Assembly (NCBI GenBank): GCA_035517615.1
Contig: DATIYM010000019.1
Span: 32,818 to 96,817 of the forward strand
Source: AG25 sp035517615
GTDB taxonomy: Bacteria > Gemmatimonadota > Gemmatimonadetes > Gemmatimonadales > GWC2-71-9
Reading direction: 5' to 3'
Length of the DNA: 64,000 bases
Shown: piece after piece, positions 33,125 to 41,839 of the stretch
Layout: each line of letters starts with the position of its first letter
How positions within the stretch are numbered: position 1 is the first letter of the stretch
The notes under the pieces: generated by a model
What the model was told of the DNA's origin: nothing
What the model saw: only the letters and a program-made list of their open reading frames with translations
Databases searched by the model: none
Program-made: the position numbers and the translations under genes

Positions 33125-35715
33125 ACAGAGCCTTCGAGCTGTCGTTTCCATCCTGCCAGACGATTCAGGGCCTCGAGCGGCGACAGCGAGTTCACGTCCA
33201 GATCCTTCAACTCGAGCATAACTGGATGAGTGCCGCCGGAAAACAGCCCGAGCTGCTGGGCATCGGGTGGCACGGGGGGCTGGTGGCTCGCGACGTGGTG
33301 TCCGGCCTCGAGTAACGCAAGCACCTGGGCCGCCCGAATCACCACGGGAGCCGGCAGGCCCGCCAACCGGCCGACGTGAATCCCGTACGATCGATCCGCC
33401 CCGCCCGGCTCGAGACGGTGCAGGAACACGACCTGATCCCCGACTTCGCGCACCGCCACGTTGTAGTTCCGGGCGTGCGCCAGCTCTTCGGTCAGCTGGG
33501 TCAGCTCGTGATAGTGCGTGGCGAAGATGGTCTTGCACCCGACCGCGTTGTGGAGATGCTCGGTAACGGCCCACGCGATCGCCACACCGTCGTACGTCGA
33601 CGTTCCCCGGCCGATTTCATCGAGCAGGACGAGACTCCGTCCGGTCGCGCCATGCAGAATAGCGCTCGTCTCACTCATCTCGACCATGAACGTCGACTGG
33701 CCGCGCGCGAGATTGTCGGCGGCGCCGACGCGCGTGAACAGGCGGTCGACCACCCCCACTCGCGCGGCGCGGGCCGGCACAAACGATCCCATCTGGGCGA
33801 GCACGATGCCGAGCCCCACCTGTCGCAGCAACGTGGATTTCCCGGCCATGTTCGGCCCCGTGAGGACGATCACGCGAGCGGCCTGCTCGAGCCGCACGTC
33901 GTTGGGGATGAACGCTTCGCGTGGCAAGCGGCGCTCGACCACCGGGTGACGGCTGCCCTCGAACCACAGATCGAAGCCGTCGTCCACCACCGGCCGCACG
34001 TACCGCTCGCGTTCCGCGACCTCCGCCAGCGTGCTCCACAGGTCGAGCTGGGCGAGCAGCAACGCCGTCGAATGGATGCGCGCGCTCGAGGCGGCGATCC
34101 GGTGTCTGAGCTCGTCAAGCACTGTGGCCTCGCGCGTGCCGATACGCTCTTCCGCGCCGAGCACCTTCGCCTCGTGCTCCTTCAATTCCGCCGTTACAAA
34201 GCGTTCGGCACCCGAGATCGTCTGTCGGCGCTCGTAGGTTCCGGGGACGCGGTCAAGATGCGGCCGCGTCACCTCGATGTAATACCCGAACACCTTGTTG
34301 AAGCCGACTTTGAGCGACGAGATCCCGGTGCGTTCGCGCTCCCGCCCCTGAAGCGACGCAATGTATTCCTTGCCGTCGTCCCGCGCGCGCTTCAGCTCAT
34401 CGAGCTCCGCATCGAAGCCCGTTCGAATCGCGTCGTCGTCGCCGAGCTGAGCCGGAGGACGGTCGACCAGCGCGCGGTCGAACTCGGCGGCGATGTCGGC
34501 GAGCAGGTCGAACCGCGCGGCGGCGGCTTCGACGAGCGTCGCGGGTGCGCGAGTCTCGAGTCCATTGAGGGCCGCCTGCACGTCGGCCAGGCGGAGCAGC
34601 GAATCCCGCAGCAATCCCAGCTCCCGCGGCGTGGCCCGGCCCAACGCCGCCCGGCCGGCGAGCCTCTCGATGTCCCGGATACCATCGAGCGCTTCGCGGG
34701 TGCGCTCGCGGCCGCGTGTGTCGCCAAGGAAGAGCGCCACGGCGTCGAGCCGCGTGTTGATCTCCCCGGGATCCACGAGCGGCGCGAGCAGAGAGCGGCG
34801 CAGCAGCCGCGCACCCATCGGCGTGCGCGAGCAATCGAGGACCTCGAGCAGAGTCGCGCCTTCCGTCCCCGGACGTAGCGGTTCGACGAGCTCGAGATTG
34901 CGCCGCGTCATTTCATCGAGTGGCAAGACATCCCTGGGACGGCGCACGACCGGCCGGGAGATGTGTGGCAGGCCACCGGGCTTGAGCTCGCGCGCGTACC
35001 TCAGCAGTGCCCCGGCGGCGCCGAGGGCAGGCGCATCACTCGATTCGATGCCGAGGCCGTCGAGCGACGCGATTCCGAACGTGCGGGTCAGATCCTCGCG
35101 GGCCAGCTGGACGTCGAACTCCCAGGCGTCGCGCTCGGTGTGGGGCAGCTCGGCATGATGCGGCGTTCCCGCGGGGACAACGATTTCAGCGGGCTCATAA
35201 CGCGCCACAGCGGCGGCAATCTCGGCTGCGGCCACCGTTTCGAGTGCGAACTCCCCCGTGATCAAGTCGAGCGCGGCGAGGCCCGCGGCCGCGGCGCCCG
35301 CAGCCCTCGGGTCCAACGCCACGAGATAGTTGTTGCGATTCCGCTCCAGCCAGTCGTCGGCCAGGACACTGCCGGGGGTGACCGTTTCCACGACCTCACG
35401 ACGCACGATCCCCTTGGCGAGTCGGGGATCCTCCACCTGCTCGCATATGGAGACCCGGTGACCCTTGGCGACGAGACGCCGCAGATATTCGAGACCGGCT
35501 TTCACGGGCACGCCGGCGAGTGGGACCAGGGCGGCGCCCCCGTTATTGCGAGTCGTGAGGGTGAGCCCCAGCTCGCGTGCCGCGAGACGGGCGTCGTCCT
35601 CGAACATCTCGTAGAAATCGCCCATCCGGAAAAACAGGATCGTGTCAGGATGCCGGGCCTTGATTTCCCGGTACTGCTGCATCAACGGCGTGCCGGCTTC
35701 AGCCCGCGCGGTCAT
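33121..35715 (-). CDS. mutS: DNA mismatch repair protein MutS
   Basis: Recognises base mismatches and small loops. The 864-residue chain carries the mismatch-binding FYE motif (FRMGDFYEMFEDD, residues 29-41), connector and lever domains, and the C-terminal ATPase with Walker A TGPNMAGKSTLLRQ (about residue 625), LVLLDEIGRGTSTYDG and ATHYHELT. ATG 35715 overlaps the SPOR-protein stop (ATGA). No mutL is seen in the window. Confidence 0.97.
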   Translation of the reverse strand: MTARAEAGTPLMQQYREIKARHPDTILFFRMGDFYEMFEDDARLAARELGLTLTTRNNGGAALVPLAGVPVKAGLEYLRRLVAKGHRVSICEQVEDPRLAKGIVRREVVETVTPGSVLADDWLERNRNNYLVALDPRAAGAAAAGLAALDLITGEFALETVAAAEIAAAVARYEPAEIVVPAGTPHHAELPHTERDAWEFDVQLAREDLTRTFGIASLDGLGIESSDAPALGAAGALLRYARELKPGGLPHISRPVVRRPRDVLPLDEMTRRNLELVEPLRPGTEGATLLEVLDCSRTPMGARLLRRSLLAPLVDPGEINTRLDAVALFLGDTRGRERTREALDGIRDIERLAGRAALGRATPRELGLLRDSLLRLADVQAALNGLETRAPATLVEAAAARFDLLADIAAEFDRALVDRPPAQLGDDDAIRTGFDAELDELKRARDDGKEYIASLQGRERERTGISSLKVGFNKVFGYYIEVTRPHLDRVPGTYERRQTISGAERFVTAELKEHEAKVLGAEERIGTREATVLDELRHRIAASSARIHSTALLLAQLDLWSTLAEVAERERYVRPVVDDGFDLWFEGSRHPVVERRLPREAFIPNDVRLEQAARVIVLTGPNMAGKSTLLRQVGLGIVLAQMGSFVPARAARVGVVDRLFTRVGAADNLARGQSTFMVEMSETSAILHGATGRSLVLLDEIGRGTSTYDGVAIAWAVTEHLHNAVGCKTIFATHYHELTQLTEELAHARNYNVAVREVGDQVVFLHRLEPGGADRSYGIHVGRLAGLPAPVVIRAAQVLALLEAGHHVASHQPPVPPDAQQLGLFSGGTHPVMLELKDLDVNSLSPLEALNRLAGWKRQLEGSV

Positions 35716-36641
35716 GGCTCCTCCACCACGAATGGCTGGCCGCCGAGCTTGGTCTTGAGCGTCTTCTGCATCCGCTCGGCGTCTACCCGCGTGGGGTATC
35801 GTCCCACCCGCACTTTGAAGAGACCGCTCGTGTCACGAAACACCCGCGCGTCGTATCCCATTGCCTTGAGACGCGTCAGGACCTCATCGACTTGAGGGGC
35901 GCTCTTCACGGCGAGCACCTGAACCGCGTAGGTGCCGGCGGCGGCAGGTGTGGCCGCGGCTGCGGTCCCCGAGGTTGCTCCGCCGGCCGGCGGCAGCGCG
36001 GGCGCGGGATTCGCTCCTTCATTCACCGCTGCGGCGGGAGCCGAAGCCGGCATGCTGGTGGGTGCGGGCGCATGCCGGCACCGCGCCTGGTAGTAGTTCA
36101 CCTGGTTCATGAATTCGAGGTCGTCACCAGCACGTGCGAGCGCTTCCTGCACCATGGCGCAGGCGTGCGTCTCGTCCTTCAGATCGAAATAGGCACGAGC
36201 CGCCCAGAACGCCGTTCGGGCGCGCAGCGGGGAATCGGGGTAATCGCGGCGCATGCGATCAGCCGCCTGCAGCGTGGCCGCGGGGTCGCCCTGGGCGAAG
36301 TAGAGCTGCGTGAGCAGCAGCAGGGCCGAGTCCGCCCACACGGAGCGGCCGTATTCGACCACGACACGCTGGAGGTTCGTCGCGACGGTCGGCGCGTCGG
36401 CGGAAAATCGACCGGCGTCGAGTAGCGCCGCGGGGTAGAGCGAGTCGCGGGGCGAAAGCGTCGCGAGCAAACGCCGGATCATGGCGCGGGCCGAATCAGG
36501 ACGAGTCTGCGCCAAACTGAGCGCAGTGCGTCGGATCGAGTCGACCCGCTGGACGGCCGCGGGACTCGTTTGCGCGTACGCAGGTCGCCCGACGAGCGCC
36601 AGCATCGTCAAACAGCAACACATGCCGGCGAGACGCCTCAT
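35712..36641 (-). CDS. Exported TPR-like protein with C-terminal SPOR domain
   Basis: A 309-residue protein with a cleavable signal (MRRLAGMCCCLTMLALVGRPAYAQ region), helical TPR-like repeats at about 30-180, an alanine/proline-rich linker and a SPOR domain (about 238-309, YAVQVLAVKSAPQVDEVLTRLKAMG in part). SPOR domains bind denuded septal peptidoglycan, so a division- or wall-related role is inferred. ATG 36641 overlaps the holA stop (ATGA), coupling it to holA and mutS. Confidence 0.88.
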   Translation of the reverse strand: MRRLAGMCCCLTMLALVGRPAYAQTSPAAVQRVDSIRRTALSLAQTRPDSARAMIRRLLATLSPRDSLYPAALLDAGRFSADAPTVATNLQRVVVEYGRSVWADSALLLLTQLYFAQGDPAATLQAADRMRRDYPDSPLRARTAFWAARAYFDLKDETHACAMVQEALARAGDDLEFMNQVNYYQARCRHAPAPTSMPASAPAAAVNEGANPAPALPPAGGATSGTAAAATPAAAGTYAVQVLAVKSAPQVDEVLTRLKAMGYDARVFRDTSGLFKVRVGRYPTRVDAERMQKTLKTKLGGQPFVVEEP

Positions 36642-37690
36642 GCGGCCTGTTGCGCGGAGATTCCCGCCGTGAGGACGAGGTCGGTGACGATCCCCCGCTC
36701 GTCGGTCACCGTAGTGGACTTGAGGGCGATATCCGCCGCCAGTGTCCGATGCAACGCGGCAAGCAGCTCTCCAGCGGTCCAACGGCTCGCCCATCGGGCC
36801 CAGCGCGCCGCCTCGTCTTTCCAGTTGCCGAGTCCGAACGGACGCGCCGCGAGAAGGTGCCTAAACAGGACGCTCGGTAAGGCGCCCGGTGACGTACCGC
36901 GATCGAGCTCGGCGCGCGCCAGCGCGCAGCCTACGAGCGCGGTCCCCAGGGCCGTAACGATGCGAACGCCGGACATCCCAGCCTGCTCGAGAACGGCTTC
37001 GACGAGCGACGCCGCGGCAGCAGGGCGCCGCTCGAGAACGGCGCCAACGAGGTCGGCCAGCGTCGCACCTTGCCTCACGCCCACGAGGTTCGCTACGGTC
37101 GACGTGGTTGCGGGCTTCGGCCCAACTGCAGCGGCAAGTTTCTCGAGCTCCCCCGCGAGCGTTCCGAGATCGTGGCCAGTCGCCTCGAGAAGGAGTGCGC
37201 CCGCGTCGGCTTCAAGCACGAGCCCGAGCTCCTGGGCGCGATGCGCCATCCAGCGCGCTACGCGGTCCGGGGGCAGCGGCTCGATTTCGACGGCGGTGGC
37301 CGCACGCACGAGGGCCGGATCGGGCTTCTCGTCGTTGCCCTGCACCAGCACCAGCACCGTGCTTGGACTGGGTCGTTCGACGTAGCGGATCAGCTCCTTG
37401 TACAGTGCCGACGTCTTCCGCACTTGCTCGACTCCCTTCAGAACCACGGCGCGGCTGGTGGCGAGGAGCGGAAGGGTATTTACCAACGCGTTGAACGCGC
37501 TCGCGTCGAGATCGGCGGCGCTACGCTGATCGAGGTTGAAATCCCGAGCGGCTGGATCGACCGCGCGAGCCAACACCGCTCGCGTAGCTTCGTCTTTCAG
37601 GACGGCTTCAGTGCCGTAGAAGTAGTAAACCGGGTCGGGCGCGCCACGCTTCAGGCTTCGGAGCAGCGCGTCGAAGCTCTGAGCCCCCAT
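36638..37690 (-). CDS. holA: DNA polymerase III subunit delta
   Basis: Clamp-loader subunit that opens the beta clamp during replication. The 350-residue sequence shows the delta-family layout: VYYFYGTEAVLKDEATRAV at about 20-40, a central AAA+-like region without a functional Walker A, and the C-terminal helical collar. It starts 30 bases after the anti-sigma gene and is coupled to the SPOR-protein gene. Confidence 0.92.
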   Translation of the reverse strand: MGAQSFDALLRSLKRGAPDPVYYFYGTEAVLKDEATRAVLARAVDPAARDFNLDQRSAADLDASAFNALVNTLPLLATSRAVVLKGVEQVRKTSALYKELIRYVERPSPSTVLVLVQGNDEKPDPALVRAATAVEIEPLPPDRVARWMAHRAQELGLVLEADAGALLLEATGHDLGTLAGELEKLAAAVGPKPATTSTVANLVGVRQGATLADLVGAVLERRPAAAASLVEAVLEQAGMSGVRIVTALGTALVGCALARAELDRGTSPGALPSVLFRHLLAARPFGLGNWKDEAARWARWASRWTAGELLAALHRTLAADIALKSTTVTDERGIVTDLVLTAGISAQQAA

Positions 37691-37719
37691 ACGCGGCGGA
37701 AGTTACTGCCGCGCGGTGC

Positions 37720-38223
37720 TCAGCGTCCAGCCGCGATGGGTTCGACGAGCGCCGTGCCGTACGGGTTCGGATTGCTCAACACGACACTGGCGCGAGGATC
37801 CTGGAAGGAAACGAACGGCACACCCGCCTGCGCGACGGGCTTCGGGAACGGCACCGGCGGCAATTCGGGGCGTTCCGGTCCGCGATAGCGTTGGACGCCT
37901 TCAAAGGCCACAAGGGCAAGGGCTACGCCCACGAACAGCGCCGCAATCAATCCGGCACGAGCAGGAGTCGCGACGAGCGTGGGCGGACCTGCAATCAGGC
38001 CTTCCCTGCGGAGCCGCTCATCGAGCCGGCGACGGAAATCGGCGGATGGATAGATGACCTCGGAGCCGCGGAGCACCTGAACACCGTTCCGCAGCGCCTC
38101 ATCGTGCCGCCGGCACGAGGGACACTGGGTCAAATGCCGTTTAAATCGACGTGTCTCGCGCGGCGCGGTGATCAGGCCGTCGCGATAGTCGGTATAATGC
38201 TCGAGGAACTCGGTGCACGTCAT
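37720..38223 (-). CDS. Zinc-finger anti-sigma factor
   Basis: A 167-residue membrane protein. The ZAS/zf-HC2 zinc site HxxxCxxC lies in FKRHLTQCPSCRRHD (residues 28-42). One transmembrane segment is at about 89-109 (AGLIAALFVGVALALVAF), leaving a proline-rich periplasmic tail. It lies 70 bases downstream of the ECF sigma factor gene, so it most likely sequesters that sigma factor at the membrane until an envelope signal arrives. Confidence 0.9.
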   Translation of the reverse strand: MTCTEFLEHYTDYRDGLITAPRETRRFKRHLTQCPSCRRHDEALRNGVQVLRGSEVIYPSADFRRRLDERLRREGLIAGPPTLVATPARAGLIAALFVGVALALVAFEGVQRYRGPERPELPPVPFPKPVAQAGVPFVSFQDPRASVVLSNPNPYGTALVEPIAAGR

Positions 38224-38274
38224 GCGCGGAAATGTACTACCTTCCGCACCCCGTGGGGTTCCCGGGATGGGATA

Positions 38275-38293
38275 GGCCGGGCGACGCCCGGCC
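38275..38293 (-). terminator. Hairpin directly after the ECF sigma gene
   Basis: GGCCGGGC-gac-GCCCGGCC forms a perfect 8-bp stem touching the sigma factor stop codon. No T-run follows on the minus strand, so it may attenuate or stabilise the transcript instead of fully terminating it before the anti-sigma gene. Confidence 0.55.
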
Positions 38294-38941
38294 CTAGTCG
38301 AGCATCGGGGAGATCATCTGGGCGAAGCTGTTCCGGGCACGGTTCAGCCGGCTCTTCACAGTTCCCAGATTGCACCCCGTTATGTCGGCAATTTCGGCGT
38401 AGCTCTTCCCCTCGAGCTCACGCAGCACGAACACCGCCCGATGGTGCGTCGGTAGCTTCCCGACACACTGATCGACTGCTTCCTTGAGAAACCGCTTCCG
38501 GTACAGGTCATCCGGGCGGGCAGTAGTGTCCTCGAACTGGAGGGGCCGGTGATCCGGCTCCCAGTGCTTCTTGATCGCCTGGAAGAGTACGAGTGGGTTC
38601 CGGCTGCGGTTGCGCAACTCGTTTTTCGCGAGATTGGACGCAATCGTGTAAATCCAGGTGGAAAACTTCTTGGTCTGATCGAAGCGGTGCAGGTGCCGGA
38701 ACACGCGGATAAAGACCTCTTGAACGAGGTCTTCTGCGCGCTCGCGGTCGCCGATGGTGCGGTTGATGAAATTCAGCAACCGGGTCTGGTAGCGGTCGAC
38801 TAGGGCCCCGAATGCCTGCGGATTGCCACTCAGATGTTCGAGGACAACCCGACCGTCATCCAGGTCATGAAGCGCCACGCGCTCGAGCGCGCGGGGGCTC
38901 TCATGAGTCACGACTGTTTTCCGGCTGAGCGTTGCTCGCAC
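38294..38941 (-). CDS. RNA polymerase sigma factor, ECF subfamily
   Basis: A 215-residue sigma-70 family factor with region 2 (AFGALVDRYQTRLLNFINRTIGD, AEDLVQEVFIRVFRHLHRF) and region 4 (LPTHHRAVFVLRELEGKSYAEIADITG, CNLGTVKSRLNRAR). Region 3 is absent, as in ECF factors. GTG 38941 is preferred since GGGAG lies 5 bases before it; GTG 38911 is possible. It heads a long run with the anti-sigma factor, holA and mutS. Confidence 0.93.
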   Translation of the reverse strand: MRATLSRKTVVTHESPRALERVALHDLDDGRVVLEHLSGNPQAFGALVDRYQTRLLNFINRTIGDRERAEDLVQEVFIRVFRHLHRFDQTKKFSTWIYTIASNLAKNELRNRSRNPLVLFQAIKKHWEPDHRPLQFEDTTARPDDLYRKRFLKEAVDQCVGKLPTHHRAVFVLRELEGKSYAEIADITGCNLGTVKSRLNRARNSFAQMISPMLD

Positions 38942-39038
38942 AATCACTCCCGCGTTACAGATCGAAACACCACACCTGGGGACGTCCACGCTGCAGGTAT
39001 ATGATGCCGCAGGAAGCATACCCGTCGCGAGTGCATCG

Positions 39039-39094
39039 ATAGTGCTATAACGCTACGCGCGGTAAGAATGTTCGTCACACCATCCTATAGTGCT
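39039..39094. repeat. Direct repeat ATAGTGCT upstream of the ECF sigma gene
   Basis: ATAGTGCT occurs at 39039-39046 and 39087-39094, 48 bases apart, in the 196-base gap before the ECF gene. Read on the minus strand both copies are AGCACTAT. The downstream copy lies within TTATAGCACTATCGA. They could be regulator sites or parts of two -10 elements. Confidence 0.3.
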
Positions 39095-39137
39095 GCGGCG
39101 TGTCTCACAATGATGACAAGAGGACACTTCCGGGCGT

Positions 39138-39677
39138 CTACATCCCTAGCTTGAATCCGGCCATATAAAGGATAGCCACGACGCTCTTGGCGTCGCGAAT
39201 CTCGCCCGACTTGATGCCCTGGAGAACGTCGGATAGTTGGCGCGGCACCACCTCGATGAACTCATCCGGCTCCCGCGCCGTCTGTCCCGCCGTGAGTCCG
39301 TGGGCCCAAAACAGATGAATTTCCTCGTTCGTGAACCCGGGCGTGGTCCAAATCGACGTCAGACGTTCGAGGTGCCGCGCCTCCACGCCCGTCTCCTCCG
39401 CGAGCTCGCGCCGGGCACATTGCTCCGGTGACTCACCCGGGGCGAGCGTGCCGGCCGGGACTTCCCAAAGCGGACCACCGGTGGCATAGCGGTATTGCTT
39501 GATCATCAGGATGGTCGGGTCCGGTCCACCGGGATCGCTGGCGCACGGCACGACTGCCGAGGCCCCGGGGTGCCGGATCAGCTCGAGCTCGCCTTCGGTG
39601 CCGTCCGGAAATCGCACCCGATCGACATCGAGTCGGATCACTTTTCCGGAGTGGATACGGCGGGTCGCGAGTTGCAT
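39138..39677 (-). CDS. NUDIX hydrolase, ADP-ribose pyrophosphatase type
   Basis: A 179-residue cytoplasmic hydrolase of nucleoside diphosphate derivatives. The Nudix box GTLAPGESPEQCARRELAEETG (positions about 85-106; key residues Gly, Glu, REL, EETG) is complete. TRRIHSGKVIRLDVDRVRFPDG at the N-terminus and LWEVPAG before the box are typical of the ADP-ribose group. It starts 7 bases after the YdcF-like gene, with which it forms a two-gene unit. Confidence 0.93.
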   Translation of the reverse strand: MQLATRRIHSGKVIRLDVDRVRFPDGTEGELELIRHPGASAVVPCASDPGGPDPTILMIKQYRYATGGPLWEVPAGTLAPGESPEQCARRELAEETGVEARHLERLTSIWTTPGFTNEEIHLFWAHGLTAGQTAREPDEFIEVVPRQLSDVLQGIKSGEIRDAKSVVAILYMAGFKLGM

Positions 39678-39684
39678 CTGTCCT

Positions 39685-40305
39685 CTAGGGTTGAAGCAGC
39701 CACGTGAGCGGCACCTTAAATCCTTCGCCCAGGACATAACCCAGGTTCAGGCGCACGTTCGCGTGGATTGGAGAATTGATGGCCGGCGACGGGAACGCCA
39801 CGAGGCCCAGACGCCGCGCGATGATCTTGAGGCGCATCATGTGAAACCCGTCGCTCACCAGGATCACCCGCCGTGTCTGGCGGCCACTGAACCAATCGGC
39901 CACGGCCCGCAGCGAGGCGGCGGTATTTCCCGATGGCGGGAGCGCCACCACTGCATCCTGCCCGATCCCCCGCTCGCCATTCCCCGCGAGCCTCGCGAGG
40001 TAGCGACGCCCGACCTCCGACTCGCTCAGAGTATCACCGGGCCCGATGCCGCCCGTTACGAGGATAACGGGGGCGAGGCCGCGCTGGTACAGCGCGCCGG
40101 CATGGTCCAAGCGCGCGCGAAATACGGGGGACGGGCGGCCGTTGTACTGCGCCGCGCCGAGCACAGCGATCGCGTCGGCGGTGGTCGCTTCGTCGCGGTC
40201 GGCTGTCAGTGCGACACTCACGACGACCGCGGCCCACCCCAGCGCGAGCAACATTGCGACGACGGTTACGGCGAGCAGGCGCCGTCGCACCGTCCAGAAT
40301 GCCAT
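39685..40305 (-). CDS. YdcF family (DUF218) membrane-anchored protein
   Basis: A 206-residue protein with one N-terminal transmembrane helix (about 9-33) and a periplasmic DUF218 domain: IAVLGAAQYNGRPSPVFRARLDHA (in part), VILVTGGIG, and VILVSDGFHMMRLKIIARRLG near residue 145. Family members include SanA- and ElyC-like envelope proteins; the reaction is not established. A TATATT box ends 6 bases before ATG 40305 and no Shine-Dalgarno is visible, suggesting a leaderless mRNA. Confidence 0.88.
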   Translation of the reverse strand: MAFWTVRRRLLAVTVVAMLLALGWAAVVVSVALTADRDEATTADAIAVLGAAQYNGRPSPVFRARLDHAGALYQRGLAPVILVTGGIGPGDTLSESEVGRRYLARLAGNGERGIGQDAVVALPPSGNTAASLRAVADWFSGRQTRRVILVSDGFHMMRLKIIARRLGLVAFPSPAINSPIHANVRLNLGYVLGEGFKVPLTWLLQP

Positions 40306-40311
40306 GTGAGG

Positions 40312-40317
40312 AATATA
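40312..40317 (-). promoter_or_regulatory. TATATT -10 box, leaderless start for the YdcF-like gene
   Basis: TATATT on the minus strand is followed by six bases and then ATG 40305, so transcription would begin at or next to the start codon. A TTGACG sits further upstream (about 40367-40372), too far for a standard -35. Confidence 0.5.
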
Positions 40318-40396
40318 GAGATCAGCTGCCGAAATCAGCCGGACCGCCGCGCCGGATGACGAAAAACGTCAATCCTAGCTATTGTGAGAAAAATCG

Positions 40397-41053
40397 TCAC
40401 CCGCGCCCGGTGCCGAACAACCGGTCGCCTGCATCGCCGAGGCCGGGCAGGATGTAGCCGCGCTGGTCGAGCTCGCGATCCAGCGCCGCCGCGAAGATCG
40501 GTGTCTCGGGATGGACGCCGAGCATCCGGCGCACGCCCTCGGGTGCGGCGACCAGGCAAAGAAACCGGATGCGGCGAGCGCCCGCGCCGGCGCTCTTCAG
40601 AGCGGTCACGGCTGCCACCGCCGATCCTCCCGTGGCCAGCATCGGATCGAGCACGTAGAACGTGCGGTCCTGCTCCCCGGCGGGAATCTTGAAGTAGTAA
40701 TCCACCGGCGACAGGCTCTCGTGATCACGATACAACCCGATATGGCCGATGCGGGCGGAGGGAATCAGCCGAGAGATCCCGTCTACCATGCCGAGGCCCG
40801 CGCGCAGAATAGGCACCAGGGTCAGCTTCTTGCCCGCGACCTCGACACCGGTGGTTCGTTCGAGCGGCGTTTCGATCTCGATCGGCGCGAGCGGGAGATC
40901 GCTCGTCACTTCGTACGCCATCAGCATGGCAATCTCGTTCACGAGCTGCTTGAAATCGCGTGTGCTGGTTCGCTTGTCGCGCAGAATCGAGAGCTTGTGC
41001 CGGATCAGTGGATGATCGAGCACGGTGAGATTGGGAAACTCAGGATGCCGCAT
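40397..41053 (-). CDS. upp: Uracil phosphoribosyltransferase
   Basis: Salvages uracil with PRPP to UMP. The 218-residue protein has the PRPP-binding loop DPMLATGGSAVAAV (about 130-143; key residues D, TGG), the uracil-binding LVAAPEGVRRM and the C-terminal GYILPGLGDAGDRLFGT (uracil-contact GLGDAGDR). It follows the HAD phosphatase by 50 bases on the same strand. Confidence 0.96.
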   Translation of the reverse strand: MRHPEFPNLTVLDHPLIRHKLSILRDKRTSTRDFKQLVNEIAMLMAYEVTSDLPLAPIEIETPLERTTGVEVAGKKLTLVPILRAGLGMVDGISRLIPSARIGHIGLYRDHESLSPVDYYFKIPAGEQDRTFYVLDPMLATGGSAVAAVTALKSAGAGARRIRFLCLVAAPEGVRRMLGVHPETPIFAAALDRELDQRGYILPGLGDAGDRLFGTGRG

Positions 41054-41103
41054 CAGCGGGAAGCTAGGGGACGCGGACCGGTCCGGCCACTCGAGCGTGC
41101 GGG

Positions 41104-41832
41104 TCAGCGCCGAGGGAAGAGTGCGCGCAACGCCTGTAAATCCACGCCCGACAGATCTTCGACCACCAGCGCCGCCCCGGAAAAGGCGTGGTCGCGCGTG
41201 TAGCCGTTCACGGATACGACGGTTGGGACTCCCGCCGCACGGCTCGACCGCAATCCATTCTCCGAGTCTTCGAACGCGACGCAGTCGGCCGCGGAAACCC
41301 CCAGGCGTTCGAGCGCCCAGTGATAAATGTCGGGAGCGGGCTTCTTCCGAGGAACGACATCACCGGCGCCGATCACGTCGAACCACCGCTCCCCGTCGGG
41401 GCCCAGCGTGCTGGTCAGAAGCGCGGTCACGTTGTCGGGAGTCGTCGTCGTGGCAATGGCGAGCCGCACCCCTTCCCGGCGCGCCTCCTCGAGCAGGCGG
41501 CGGACGCCCGGGCGGAGCGGGATCCCCGCCGTGCGCACGAGCTCGGTATAGTGACGCGTTTTCTCCGCATGCAGCCGCGCGATGAGCGCATCGAATTCCC
41601 GCGGCGCGGGCCGCTCGTAGTCGGGGCGGTAGCAATCGACGTAATGGCGCATGCGCTCTTTGCCGCCCGTGATCGCGAGCAGCGCTCCGTACAGGGGCAC
41701 GTCCCATTCCCAGTCGAGCCCCGCTTCGACAAACGCGCGGTTGAACGCGACGCGATGGCCGTCCCGCTCGGTGTCGGCGAGCGTGCCGTCCACGTCGAAC
41801 AGCAGGGCGCGGGGTAACGGCGGGGCGACCAT
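41104..41832 (-). CDS. HAD-family hydrolase, CbbY-like
   Basis: A 242-residue HAD phosphatase with nucleophile motif LFDVDGTLADTE (Asp13, Asp15), motif II ATTTTPD, motif III Lys in PRKKPAPDIY and motif IV FEDSENGLRSS. The cap domain resembles CbbY-like phosphatases, which hydrolyse sugar phosphates such as xylulose 1,5-bisphosphate. No Calvin-cycle gene is nearby, so the substrate is open. It starts 7 bases after the exported hypothetical protein gene. Confidence 0.9.
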   Translation of the reverse strand: MVAPPLPRALLFDVDGTLADTERDGHRVAFNRAFVEAGLDWEWDVPLYGALLAITGGKERMRHYVDCYRPDYERPAPREFDALIARLHAEKTRHYTELVRTAGIPLRPGVRRLLEEARREGVRLAIATTTTPDNVTALLTSTLGPDGERWFDVIGAGDVVPRKKPAPDIYHWALERLGVSAADCVAFEDSENGLRSSRAAGVPTVVSVNGYTRDHAFSGAALVVEDLSGVDLQALRALFPRR

Positions 41833-41839
41833 CCTGGCG

